Below, piece by piece: positions 24,222 through 32,193 of a DNA stretch of 34,302 nt. Positions within the stretch are counted from its first letter, which is position 1. Each line of letters opens with the position of its first letter. The DNA comes from Nitrospira sp. ST-bin4 (GTDB lineage Bacteria; Nitrospirota; Nitrospiria; Nitrospirales; Nitrospiraceae): assembly GCA_002083565.1 (NCBI GenBank), contig MSXM01000063.1, positions 16,830 to 51,131 on the forward strand, in the 5' to 3' direction. A model generated the notes under the pieces. That model worked only from the letters and a program-made list of their open reading frames with translations. It was not told the DNA's origin and did not search any database. The position numbers were made by a program, and so were the translations under genes.

Positions 24222-24731
24222 ATGTCTACCGACACACCCGTCAGGTCCTTTCGGCTCGCTCCCATGTCCCCTATGATCCTCGTCCTCACGCTCGTGCTTT
24301 TAGCGCTGCCGGTCGGCTTTCTTATCGCGGTGCTGGCCGGAGCACGGTTTCATCTCGCTACATGTGTTTTTGTCACCGCCGTCTATGCGTGGATCTGGTC
24401 GCGTTTCCGCCCGACCCGCTTCGTCGTGCACGAGCAGGCATTCGAAGCCATCTGGCCCCTGAAGCACCGGGTGATCTCACGGAGCAGTATCTCTGGAGCG
24501 CGGCTGCTCGACCAGGACGCGTTGAAACAAGAAATCGGCTGGGGCATAAGGGTGGGTGCCTGTGGATTGGGCGGCGGCTTTGGCTGGCTCTGGACGAAAC
24601 GGCGAGGGATCGTGCACATCTATGTTTCACGCACCGATCGATTCGTGTGGATCGACTGCAAGAACGGCCGCCCGTGGCTCATCACACCGGAGCATCCTGG
24701 CGACTTTGTCCGTGTACTCTTGAACGGCTAG
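24222..24731 (+). CDS. Membrane protein with bacterial PH-like domain
   Basis: About 169 residues: two adjacent transmembrane helices (about 17-38 and 41-60), then a soluble beta-rich domain with FVVHEQAFEAIWPLK, a glycine-rich loop ACGLGGGFGWLW and FVWIDCKNGRPWLITPEHPGDFV. The layout (two helices, a short strand set, then an ITPEHP.DF ending) fits the bacterial PH-domain membrane proteins, whose function is poorly known. The ATG at 24222 is preferred; a TTG at 24177 overlapping the preceding gene is possible. Confidence 0.72.
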   Translation: MSTDTPVRSFRLAPMSPMILVLTLVLLALPVGFLIAVLAGARFHLATCVFVTAVYAWIWSRFRPTRFVVHEQAFEAIWPLKHRVISRSSISGARLLDQDALKQEIGWGIRVGACGLGGGFGWLWTKRRGIVHIYVSRTDRFVWIDCKNGRPWLITPEHPGDFVRVLLNG

Positions 24732-24797
24732 AACCTTCCGTGCTTAATATCCACACTGTGTCTGGCCGTTCCGCCCGCCTTGCGCTACAATTGTCCA

Positions 24798-25613
24798 ATG
24801 CGACACACGATCAAGACCGTTGAAGACCTCCGCTGGCTCATCGCCCACACGGGCGGATTCCGCTCCGGCTACGTCACCGATGTCCAGATGTCCAAACGCC
24901 GCCTGTTCGATGAGGAAACGGGTCGTGAGGTTCCGGCAGGCACCACCGTGTCGGTCACCATTCGCTATCAGGTGCGCGGACTGGTGCGGGTGGCCAGACT
25001 GATGATGACCGGCGTGACGGACTTCTCGCTGTTCGAGCAGGAGGGCGCGGACTGTTCGTCGCTGGACATCATTCAGGTTGAATACGACGCGGGCCGGTTC
25101 AGATTCTGGTTCGATCCGCAGGGGGAGCTCTACATGGTTTGTGAAGAAGCGCACCTGGAAGAAGTGTCCGCGCCGATCCTCGGTTCTTCCCCCATTGCCG
25201 AACTGGCACGCTGGACGTTTCAAGGGCAGACAGCCAATGGTCCCACGGTGCAGTGGCTGCTCGATGAGTTGGACGAGGCCGGCATGCCCTGTTCCTGGAG
25301 AGCCACCAAACGGATCTCTGCCATCCATCCGGCCATTCAATGGGAGGGGGACCTTATTCCCTCGAACGATCCCTCGGCGAGCCGAACGAATATGGTGCAT
25401 GTGATGGCCTATGGCCCATTGGATGGACAGGGCTTCGGCCTGATGCTGCGAATCCTTGGCGCGCAGGATCGACAGATCTCCCGAATTCTGGAGAACCTGG
25501 CCGACCGTATCACACAACGATTCACCGGAAACTGTCTGGTCGGCACAACCATTATTCCAGGGCACGAATGGGAGACCTGGGTTACACAGGATGGCCGGCC
25601 GAAACTAGGGTAA
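24798..25613 (+). CDS. Hypothetical soluble protein (271 aa)
   Basis: Not recognised. The 271-residue protein lacks signal and membrane segments. It begins MRHTIKTVEDLRWLIAHTG, followed by a beta-rich region (TVSVTIRYQVRG, VQVEYDAGRFRFWFD-like strands) and an acidic C-terminal half. A TACAAT box ends only seven bases before the ATG and no ribosome site is visible, so a short or leaderless transcript is possible. The nearby genes are also orphans. The evenly coded reading frame and length make it a real gene. Confidence 0.72.
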   Translation: MRHTIKTVEDLRWLIAHTGGFRSGYVTDVQMSKRRLFDEETGREVPAGTTVSVTIRYQVRGLVRVARLMMTGVTDFSLFEQEGADCSSLDIIQVEYDAGRFRFWFDPQGELYMVCEEAHLEEVSAPILGSSPIAELARWTFQGQTANGPTVQWLLDELDEAGMPCSWRATKRISAIHPAIQWEGDLIPSNDPSASRTNMVHVMAYGPLDGQGFGLMLRILGAQDRQISRILENLADRITQRFTGNCLVGTTIIPGHEWETWVTQDGRPKLG

Positions 25614-25639
25614 CGCGAAGAAGAGACCAGGGAGTCGGG

Positions 25640-26389
25640 TTAGCTTGCAGGTTCGTGCGAATAACGGCTGTTACTGTTGCCATTGCCGTTTGAGTAGGAC
25701 TTGGCGCCGTTGCCGTTGGGATACGCTGCTGTGCCATGCCCTGCGCCATTACCGTTCACAAAACCGTGATCGTTTTTTCTGTTCACACATTCCACTAATG
25801 CCCACAGCCGGAGCGGATTGACCTTTTGCTTACGGGCAACGTGTAAAGACGTGCCTTCCAAGACAGTATTGAGCGACAGGTCGGTCCGCCAACCCAAATG
25901 TTTGGTGATCGGAGAAAGCACCTTTTCGACCGCCGCAATGACTTTATTCCCATTACTGAAGTGGTTCAGCATGATGATGCGGCCGCCGGGGCGGCACACA
26001 CGGATCATTTCGTTGACGACCTTTCGATAATCCGGGACTGCCGTCACCACATAGGCGGCAACCACGGTGTCAAAACTGTCGTCCTCGAATTCCATGGCTC
26101 CCGCGTCCATCCGATGAAGCTGGACGTGGTCCAGGCGGTGAGCTTCTGCCTTTTCCTTGGCTTTCGCCAGCATGCCTTCGGAAAAATCGATCCCGACAAT
26201 CCGGCAATGCCGCGGGTACATAGGAAGCGCCAGGCCGGTCCCCACGCCGACTTCGAGAATGTGCTCGTCCGGCTGTACATCCAAATTGCGAATAACCGAT
26301 TCCCGGCCTTCGTGAAACACCTTGCCGAAAATCCGATCGTAAAATCCTGCGTAGGATGTGTACACGCGCTCGATCTTTTTGAGATCCAT
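25640..26389 (-). CDS. SAM-dependent methyltransferase with Asn/Gly-rich tail
   Basis: A 249-residue class I methyltransferase. SAM motif I is ILEVGVGTG (44-52); VGIDFS and the DAGAMEFEDDSFDTVVAAYV stretch follow, then the post-motif VCRPGGRIIMLNHFS. The N-terminus VYTSYAGFYDRIFGKVFH resembles phosphatidylethanolamine or ubiquinone/menaquinone methyltransferases of the PmtA/UbiE type; which substrate is used cannot be told. The last 35 residues are a low-complexity tail of NGNG repeats. A GGAGG lies 5 bases before the ATG at 26389. The gene is convergent with the orphan gene to its left. Confidence 0.85.
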   Translation of the reverse strand: MDLKKIERVYTSYAGFYDRIFGKVFHEGRESVIRNLDVQPDEHILEVGVGTGLALPMYPRHCRIVGIDFSEGMLAKAKEKAEAHRLDHVQLHRMDAGAMEFEDDSFDTVVAAYVVTAVPDYRKVVNEMIRVCRPGGRIIMLNHFSNGNKVIAAVEKVLSPITKHLGWRTDLSLNTVLEGTSLHVARKQKVNPLRLWALVECVNRKNDHGFVNGNGAGHGTAAYPNGNGAKSYSNGNGNSNSRYSHEPAS

Positions 26390-26669
26390 CGTATCCTCCA
26401 AACCTCAGACGACTTGCGCCCTGCCCGCCCCGAAGTGCAGGAGTTGCAGGCAGCCACATCGACGCGTGTAAAAACCTCCAGCCGGGAAAGTGTTGGCAGT
26501 AAGAGATTCCCGCCGAAACCGTAAGCGGGGCTTACTCTAGCCAAGTCACTGGCATGAGTCAACAGAATCTTGCCCTCAGAAGACCGTGAGGAATGATATC
26601 GTGATGCATGAGAAACAGCGCCCACGCCCGCTTGATTCGCGCCAGGCCCCTGTGGGATAGGTACGCCCG

Positions 26670-27293
26670 ATGATACTAGCCGGACTGTTTGCGGGCGTGC
26701 TGTTTATCGGGCTGATCCTGGGCGATTGGTTCTACTTTATCCAGCTGACGCCGGATGCCATTCGGTATGGGTGCAGTGTGGGGAGAACTCAAGACCGGTG
26801 GACATCAAGCACCCTGGCAACCCTGCGTGATCGGTTCACTACCGACGGTGTGTTGATGCTCCCGCATGGTGTGGCCCGCTTCTATCCGGAACTGTCTCAG
26901 ATTGCGATTCGCCCGCAGTATGCGCTGTTTGCCAGCGGGTTTCGCACGGCCTGGCCGATCAAGGGTCTCATTTACCTCTCGACGAACGAACTTGGCTTGG
27001 GGGCACTTTGCGTCAAGCGGATCCCCTGGTCGTCGGCCATCATCACACTCATCTGGTTTGCACTGGTGTCGATCGGATCGCTGGCGTTCGTCGCGACCTA
27101 TCTAGGGGACGGAGGATTCGAGTCGTTGCAAGGCCTCCTTCTGGGTGCAGGCCTCACGGCCGGCGGTGCGCTCGTGTTGATCATCGGCCTCGTGACCGTA
27201 ATCCTGTCCTATCGCTTGGAAAACAGCCGCCTGACGAAAGTGTACGAGGAACTACGCGAAGCGCTCGAAGGCCAGCCACGCCCTGAATCCTGA
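26670..27293 (+). CDS. Hypothetical membrane protein (3 TM)
   Basis: A 207-residue protein with an N-terminal helix (2-20), a soluble part with strands (RFTTDGVLMLPHGVARFY), two C-terminal helices (about 119-141 and 152-176) and a charged tail. I do not recognise a family. The start has no strong ribosome site. It is convergent with the next gene, three bases apart. Confidence 0.65.
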   Translation: MILAGLFAGVLFIGLILGDWFYFIQLTPDAIRYGCSVGRTQDRWTSSTLATLRDRFTTDGVLMLPHGVARFYPELSQIAIRPQYALFASGFRTAWPIKGLIYLSTNELGLGALCVKRIPWSSAIITLIWFALVSIGSLAFVATYLGDGGFESLQGLLLGAGLTAGGALVLIIGLVTVILSYRLENSRLTKVYEELREALEGQPRPES

Positions 27294-27296
27294 TCG

Positions 27297-27641
27297 CTAT
27301 GCAGTGAATAGGGTTAGGAAATGATCGTACTCAGCAGGCAAATCCACCGCGGATCGGTCGCGCGCCAGCCCGGCGATGATTCCGCGATGTTTCCTGGAAA
27401 GTCCCGAGGTATGAAACGCGAGCCGGAATTGTTCCCACCGTGCGGCAGGATCGGACATGATTCGGGTTTGTTCGGCCTTAGGCAGAGCGTGCACCGCCGT
27501 CGTCAAAGCCCGAATAGCCTTCTCCACGCTTTCGTACGGCGGGGCCAATTTTAGCCGTGCGTAAAAGGTTTCGAGGTGAGCGCGAAACTCGTCCTGGAGG
27601 ATATGAAACTGGTCCGCCATTGTCGGCATGCGATCTGACAT
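27297..27641 (-). CDS. Hypothetical protein (114 aa)
   Basis: A small, probably helical soluble protein with no recognised domain; the composition is ordinary (LEEF-like amphipathic helices and a central ALTTAVHALPKAEQ segment). Three in-frame ATGs (27641, 27629, 27620) lie near the 5' end without a decisive ribosome site. It is divergent from the lipoprotein at 27705 and ends three bases from the membrane-protein gene. Confidence 0.55.
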   Translation of the reverse strand: MSDRMPTMADQFHILQDEFRAHLETFYARLKLAPPYESVEKAIRALTTAVHALPKAEQTRIMSDPAARWEQFRLAFHTSGLSRKHRGIIAGLARDRSAVDLPAEYDHFLTLFTA

Positions 27642-27704
27642 GACATTCGACCGGATAATACGGTATCAAGAAGGAGCGTGACAACTCTCACAATGGAGGA
27701 GCGT

Positions 27705-28184
27705 ATGAATCGGATCTATAAGGGATTGCTTGGCGTGTTCGCAGCGGCCGTGCTGGCCGGCTGCTCGTCCTATCACCACCACGGCGCGATGGGAGCCGGG
27801 AACAGCGATGCATACTGGCAGAAAGGCCAGCAAGACATGGCGGCGTTGATTGACCGGACAGTGACGGATCCCGAAAAGGCAAAACTGGTGAACGGGTTTG
27901 TCACCGACATTATCGCCGAACTCAAAGCAGCCCGCGAGCAGGAGCGCGCCTACCATCGGCAACTCTATACGCTGAACGCCAGCTACACGACGACACCGGA
28001 AGAGTTCTCCAAGATTCTGAACGAATCGGCCCAGCAACGGATGGGAAGATCCGCCAAGATTCTGAGCCTGCGCTTCAAGATGAAAAATCTCATGACCGCC
28101 GACGAATGGAAGGCCCTGTCCGATCAGATGCTGTCCTACAGCGGACGGTATCAGCATGGCGGCGGGACGAAAACAGGCTACTAG
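27705..28184 (+). CDS. Putative outer-membrane lipoprotein
   Basis: A 159-residue lipoprotein with signal MNRIYKGLLGVFAAAVLAGC and lipobox LAGC (Cys20), followed by SSYHHHG. The mature protein is helical: a Lys/Glu/Gln-rich stretch (DIIAELKAAREQERAYHR), then LSLRFKMKNLM. The HHH run after the lipid anchor could bind a metal, but this is speculation. A GGAGGAG ribosome site precedes the ATG by a few bases; the frame stays open to a GTG at 27678. The family is unknown, though the periplasmic helical design is reminiscent of the CpxP/Spy type. Confidence 0.75.
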   Translation: MNRIYKGLLGVFAAAVLAGCSSYHHHGAMGAGNSDAYWQKGQQDMAALIDRTVTDPEKAKLVNGFVTDIIAELKAAREQERAYHRQLYTLNASYTTTPEEFSKILNESAQQRMGRSAKILSLRFKMKNLMTADEWKALSDQMLSYSGRYQHGGGTKTGY

Positions 28185-28250
28185 GAAATCCGTGAAGCGT
28201 ATCTCGTGAAGCGGCGGTGCTTGCGAAATACGAGCACAAGACACGCGGTA

Positions 28251-29282
28251 TTAGCTCGGAGCCGGCGCGGTCTTCAGCGGCACAGCCGTCCACGTCGCGC
28301 CGGCGTCTGTTGAACGATAGAGACCGCTACCGTTGGTGCCGGCGTAGATCGTCTGGGAGGTATTCGGCGCCATCACCAGCGCTCTGATGTTCAGCGTATC
28401 CAGCCCGTGATTCATTGCCTGCCAGGTCTTCCCGCTGTCTGCGCTTTTCCAGACACCGCCTGGTCCACCGACATAGAGCCGCGACGGCTCTGTCGGATGA
28501 ATCACAATACTGCTGACGAACGGATCGGGCAGCGACAGCCCGATCCGTTCCCACTGTTCCCCTTTATTCCCCGTACGAAACAACCCCTTCGTGGTCCCGG
28601 CATAGACGATGTCAGGATTCACGCGGTCGATCTCGATGGCGTTCACGCCCAACGCCATCGCGGCCATCAGCTCACTCTCCGGGATCAGCCCGTTGTTGAT
28701 CTTTTTCCAGTTCATGGCTCCGTCATCAGACCGATAAATCCCGCCGGTGGTGCCTCCATAGAGAATCGCCGGATTCTTGGGGTCAATCGCGATCGACGTC
28801 ACGATGTGCACTTCTTTCATGCCGTTCATCCGCTCAACCCATCCACGGCCTGCGTCCTTCGTGAAGAACGCGCCCACAGTCGTTGCCGCGTAAATCTTCT
28901 CGCTCACCGCCGGATGGAAGACGAACTGGTTAATGAACGACACGTGTTCTTTCAAACCGACGTTGTGCGGCAACCAATGTTGCCCGCCATCCGGACTCTT
29001 GTAGACCGCATCCCCCATGGTCCCGGCATAGACCGTCGCCGAGAGCTGCGGATCGATCGCCAGCGTCGTCACGCGCCGCGCGCTGAAGCTCGGAAACTTT
29101 TCCCACGTCCCACCGCCGTCACGCGACTTATAGACCGCATCGTTGGTGGCAACGTAGAGAATATTCGCGTTGGTGGGATGCAGCGCGATGGAAACGACAG
29201 ACTCGCTCTCCTTTTGGCAGCCAAGCGAAGGAAGCAGAAGGGAGAGCGAAGCCAATATAAGGACAGTACGAAGCAACATCAT
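28251..29282 (-). CDS. Lipoprotein with seven Asp-box propeller repeats
   Basis: About 343 residues with a lipoprotein signal (hydrophobic run then PSLGC) and seven Asp-box-like turns (SxDxGxxW): SRDGGGTW, SPDGGQHW, TKDAGRGW, SDDGAMNW, TGNKGEQW, SADSGKTW and STDAGATW. Each follows a YxGT-type strand, so a seven-bladed beta-propeller similar to YCF48/BNR proteins is inferred. These proteins include photosystem II assembly factors and exo-sialidase-like folds; here a surface or periplasmic assembly role is more likely than enzyme activity. The start is at 29282 or 29279 (adjacent ATGs). The frame is open to 29303. Confidence 0.85.
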   Translation of the reverse strand: MMLLRTVLILASLSLLLPSLGCQKESESVVSIALHPTNANILYVATNDAVYKSRDGGGTWEKFPSFSARRVTTLAIDPQLSATVYAGTMGDAVYKSPDGGQHWLPHNVGLKEHVSFINQFVFHPAVSEKIYAATTVGAFFTKDAGRGWVERMNGMKEVHIVTSIAIDPKNPAILYGGTTGGIYRSDDGAMNWKKINNGLIPESELMAAMALGVNAIEIDRVNPDIVYAGTTKGLFRTGNKGEQWERIGLSLPDPFVSSIVIHPTEPSRLYVGGPGGVWKSADSGKTWQAMNHGLDTLNIRALVMAPNTSQTIYAGTNGSGLYRSTDAGATWTAVPLKTAPAPS

Positions 29283-29436
29283 TGTGTGGCGGGACGTAAC
29301 CATAGCAACGAGATTGGAGTCAAGGACAGAAGCTTGGCCGGACAGTCGTGTAAGTCATCAGCAGTAACAAGTGAGATGACCCGGAAATTACGGACATCTC
29401 AGAACGTGACTTCTCACAGCGAAAGGCATAAGCTTT

Positions 29437-29991
29437 GTGGTTGTCGTGAGCGATGAACTTGATATATTGAAATCGGTCGCCGCACGGCTGCAGACTGCCG
29501 GCATCGCCTATATGGTGACCGGATCCATGGCGATGAACTTTTATGCCACTCCGCGAATGACCCGCGATATCGACATCGTCGTCGAGTTGAGGGAAGCGGA
29601 CGTGGCGCGGATCGTCAGTCTCTTTCAGGGTGAGTATTACATTGATCGGGACATCGTTGAGCAGGCCATTAGAAACAGGTCGATGTTCAACATGATTCAC
29701 AATGATGCCGTGGTTAAAGTCGATTGTGTCGTCAGAAAAGAGAGCGAGTACAGACGCGAAGAATTTGCCCGGCGCCGCACGCTGAATCTCGACGGTGAAC
29801 CGATCACCGTCGTCGCACCTGAGGACCTCATCCTCTCCAAACTGGAATGGGCGAAGGACAGCCATAGTCCCATACAACTCGACGACGTGCGGAACATGCT
29901 CAGGTCTGTGAAGAATCTTGACCAGGCGTATCTAACGCGATGGGCGGATCACCTGGGCCTGGCCGCGCTGTATCGCGAGGTGCACGCGTGA
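29437..29991 (+). CDS. Minimal nucleotidyltransferase (DUF6036/AbiEii-like)
   Basis: A 184-residue protein of the Pol-beta nucleotidyltransferase superfamily. It has the G-S motif (GS at 29-30) and the three acidic residues Asp44, Asp46 (TRDIDIVVE) and Asp96 (VVKVDCVV). A C-terminal helical part contains APEDLILSKLEW, typical of the AbiEii/DUF6036 group. These proteins occur as toxins or modifiers (MenT, AbiEii) and as orphans; which applies here is not known. GTG at 29437 or 29446 are possible starts. The next gene overlaps its stop as GTGA, suggesting a coupled pair. Confidence 0.82.
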   Translation: MVVVSDELDILKSVAARLQTAGIAYMVTGSMAMNFYATPRMTRDIDIVVELREADVARIVSLFQGEYYIDRDIVEQAIRNRSMFNMIHNDAVVKVDCVVRKESEYRREEFARRRTLNLDGEPITVVAPEDLILSKLEWAKDSHSPIQLDDVRNMLRSVKNLDQAYLTRWADHLGLAALYREVHA

Positions 29992-30263
29992 ATGACACCC
30001 CGCCTGAGGTGGAGGAACAGTACCGGGCGATGCTGATGCAGCGCACGGGAGAAGAACGGCTGATCATGGGGTGCGCCATGCGCGACACGGCCCGCACGCT
30101 GGTGGAAGCGTCCTTGCGGGAGCAGAATCCGCTGGCCACGGAGGCGGAGATTCGCAAAGGCGTATTCCTGCGTTTCTATGGCCACGAGTTCGATGCCCCG
30201 ACACGCGACAAGATCCTCGCCGCGATCGAGCACGCAGCGTCCCAGCGAAACAATGCTTCCTGA
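29988..30263 (+). CDS. Small partner protein of the nucleotidyltransferase
   Basis: A 91-residue soluble protein starting with GTG that overlaps the nucleotidyltransferase TGA (GTGA). The sequence runs PPEVEEQYRAMLMQRTGEERL, then MGCAMRDTARTLVEASLREQ and a conserved-looking FLRFYGHEFD. I recall close relatives as short unnamed proteins in many phyla, but cannot name a function. Position makes it a candidate antitoxin or co-factor of the upstream enzyme; this is inference. An ATG at 29940 in the same frame would lie inside the upstream gene. Confidence 0.68.
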   Translation: MNDTPPEVEEQYRAMLMQRTGEERLIMGCAMRDTARTLVEASLREQNPLATEAEIRKGVFLRFYGHEFDAPTRDKILAAIEHAASQRNNAS

Positions 30264-30563
30264 CACCGTTTTCTTCCACCCGACTCCGTGAAAGTCGAGT
30301 TTCTTCTCAGCGCCGCATAACTCGTCGTGCTGAGACAGCTGCCAACCCACAGTGCAGGCGGTCTCCCCACACAGGCCAATCAAGCGATTGAACCGACACA
30401 GCCAATAAAGAACACCTAGGGCTGGACTCCTGAAATGTGCATACCGTCCTATTGCGAGGGAACCGACATGGACTTGTACTGCCTTCGAATCCATCCGGAT
30501 TCTTATACAGAACCAGATAATCCATAGTTGGAGAACTGGAAAGCGCATGGCTAGGAGATCTTG
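30264..30563. other. Intergenic region before the mrr pseudogene
   Basis: About 300 bases with no convincing coding frame. TTATAC at 30503-30508 and CTAGGAG before the ATG at 30564 are the only regulatory-looking elements; no properly spaced -35 box was found. Confidence 0.4.
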
Positions 30564-31474
30564 ATGGCGATACCCGACTATCAGACGGTCATGCTCCCGC
30601 TTCTTCGTTTCCTGAAGGATGGAAAGGAACACAATATAGGCGAGGTCGTCGACTCGTTAACCGACGATTTCAATCTCTCAACGGAAGAGCGCCAACAGTT
30701 GCTCGGAAGCGGCCAGCAAACCGTCATTCGAAACCGAGCACGTTGGGCTCGGACCTACCTCAAGAAAGCCGGTCTAATCGCGTCAACTCGTCGCGGGTTT
30801 TTCCGTATCACCGAGCGCGGTCATTCCGTTCTCGCCTCCAAGGTCGAGCGCATCGACGTCAAATACCTGGAGCAGTTCCCAGAATTCGTGGCCTTTCGAG
30901 AACTGCGACACGAACAGGCCAATGAGGCTCTCGTTCCAGTGACCACCTCTATCGACGCGACCCCTGAGGAAGAGCTTGATGCCGCATACGGCCGTCTCCG
31001 CCTTGATCTCGAATCCGAACTGCTCGATCAAGTGAAAAGCGCCTCCCCGTCATTCTTCGAACGCCTTGTCGTCGAAGTCCTTGTCCGGATGGGCTACGGG
31101 GGAACTCTTCGAGATGCCGGACAGGCTGTTGGCAAGAGTGGTGACGGAGGAATCGACGGGATCATCAAGGAAGATCTCCTTGGTCTGGACGTGATCTACA
31201 TCCAAGCAAAGCGCTGGGATTCAACCCTGGTCGCCCCGAGATCCAAAAGTTCGCTGGAGCGCTACAAGGACATCGCGCACGCAAGGGCGTATTCATTACA
31301 ACATCGTCATTCTCCGCTGATGCACTTGAGTTCACATCGAGAATCGACAGCAAGATCATACTCATCGACGGCGCGGCGCTCGTGAAACACATGATCGACC
31401 ACAACGTCGGCGTGTCCGTATCCAGATCCTACGCGGTCAAGAAGATTGACTCCGATTACTTCAGCGAGGAGTAA
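30564..31474 (+). pseudogene. Mrr-type restriction endonuclease, frameshifted
   Basis: Mrr is a type IV enzyme that cleaves modified DNA. The first frame (30564-31385) encodes an N-terminal winged-helix-like part (LLRFLKDGKEHNIGEVVDSL) and the nuclease core GDGGIDG (Asp198) plus QAKRW (Gln214, Lys216). At about 31227 the homology jumps to another frame: from 31229 the frame reads GRPEIQKFAGALQGHRARKG and continues to a TAA at 31472-31474. A one-base deletion near 31227 explains this. In the original frame the tail becomes a Ser/Arg-rich run ending at 31385. It may be a true pseudogene, a phase-variable gene or a sequencing error. An AGGAG site precedes the ATG. Confidence 0.85.
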
Positions 31475-31535
31475 GCGCAAGCTATCCAACAACAGCATGC
31501 GGCTGACTGCTAGAGTTAGACACTCCTAAACCCTC

Positions 31536-31985
31536 ATGAGCATCTACGCGACGCTCTGGCGTCTGAAGTTCCCGCGGCATAGGGACGTCCACACCGGATG
31601 CGAATGGGTTGAAGTAACGACGCAAGGAGTGCCACCCCACATTGGCTCTTCGACACCGGGACTCGGTTATGAGGACGGAGACCCGTATGCCGATTTCCTG
31701 CCTCCAGCCATTGTCACGGATGAGGACGGTGATGCCGAATTTATGCGCGCAGTCGTGATCATCACCGAGGAGACGGTGAAGGGAACCGCGCGACATCCGC
31801 AAGAGTATTCGAATCCCCTCCTGATGCTTGACGGGAAACAATACGCGAGGATAACGTTCGACGAACTTCATAACCGCACCTGCGATGCACTGCGCGGTGC
31901 TCGACCGCGACTGGCTATTGAAACAATTGATTCGGATGGTCGGCATTCGCTTCATTTCGAAGATGGAACGTCTCGCAACTTGTGA
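31536..31985 (+). CDS. Hypothetical protein (149 aa), accessory-type
   Basis: A 149-residue soluble protein starting MSIYATLWRLKFPR, followed by GCEWVEVTTQGVPPHIG and a Gly/Asp/Pro-rich central part (YEDGDPYADFLPP). I recall similar proteins of unknown function in accessory regions of diverse bacteria. There is no signal or membrane segment. It follows the broken mrr gene by about 60 bases and may belong to the same acquired segment. The start has no strong ribosome site. Confidence 0.7.
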   Translation: MSIYATLWRLKFPRHRDVHTGCEWVEVTTQGVPPHIGSSTPGLGYEDGDPYADFLPPAIVTDEDGDAEFMRAVVIITEETVKGTARHPQEYSNPLLMLDGKQYARITFDELHNRTCDALRGARPRLAIETIDSDGRHSLHFEDGTSRNL

Positions 31986-32157
31986 GAAGGCAGACGTTGA
32001 CCCTCAGAAAATTGGTGGTCGAACCAGACATTGTTCGTGTCTAGACAGCACCACTACTCTGCCCTTCTCCACTGCCCTCTCCAAAAAATAGATATTGCGG
32101 TTGTCTGCGATGAGTCGCGAACAGCAGCTCATGATGGACTCGTGCTCGTCTTATATC

Positions 32158-32166
32158 TGCTAGGAT
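32158..32166 (+). promoter_or_regulatory. Possible extended -10 element for the permease gene
   Basis: TGCTAGGAT resembles an extended -10 (TG-N-TAGGAT), 28 bases before the GTG at 32194. No -35 with good spacing was found. Confidence 0.3.
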
Positions 32167-32193
32167 ACTCAATCCATCCTTTGGGGAGACGCA

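Noticed and set aside
24744..25565. A 273-codon minus-strand frame opposite the 271-residue orphan protein
   Set aside because: Both strands are open here, but the plus frame has a more protein-like composition and the minus frame is Gly/His/Arg-rich.
28407..29456. A 349-codon plus-strand frame opposite the propeller lipoprotein
   Set aside because: It mirrors the repeated Asp-box codons and has Arg/His-rich composition; no recognisable domain.
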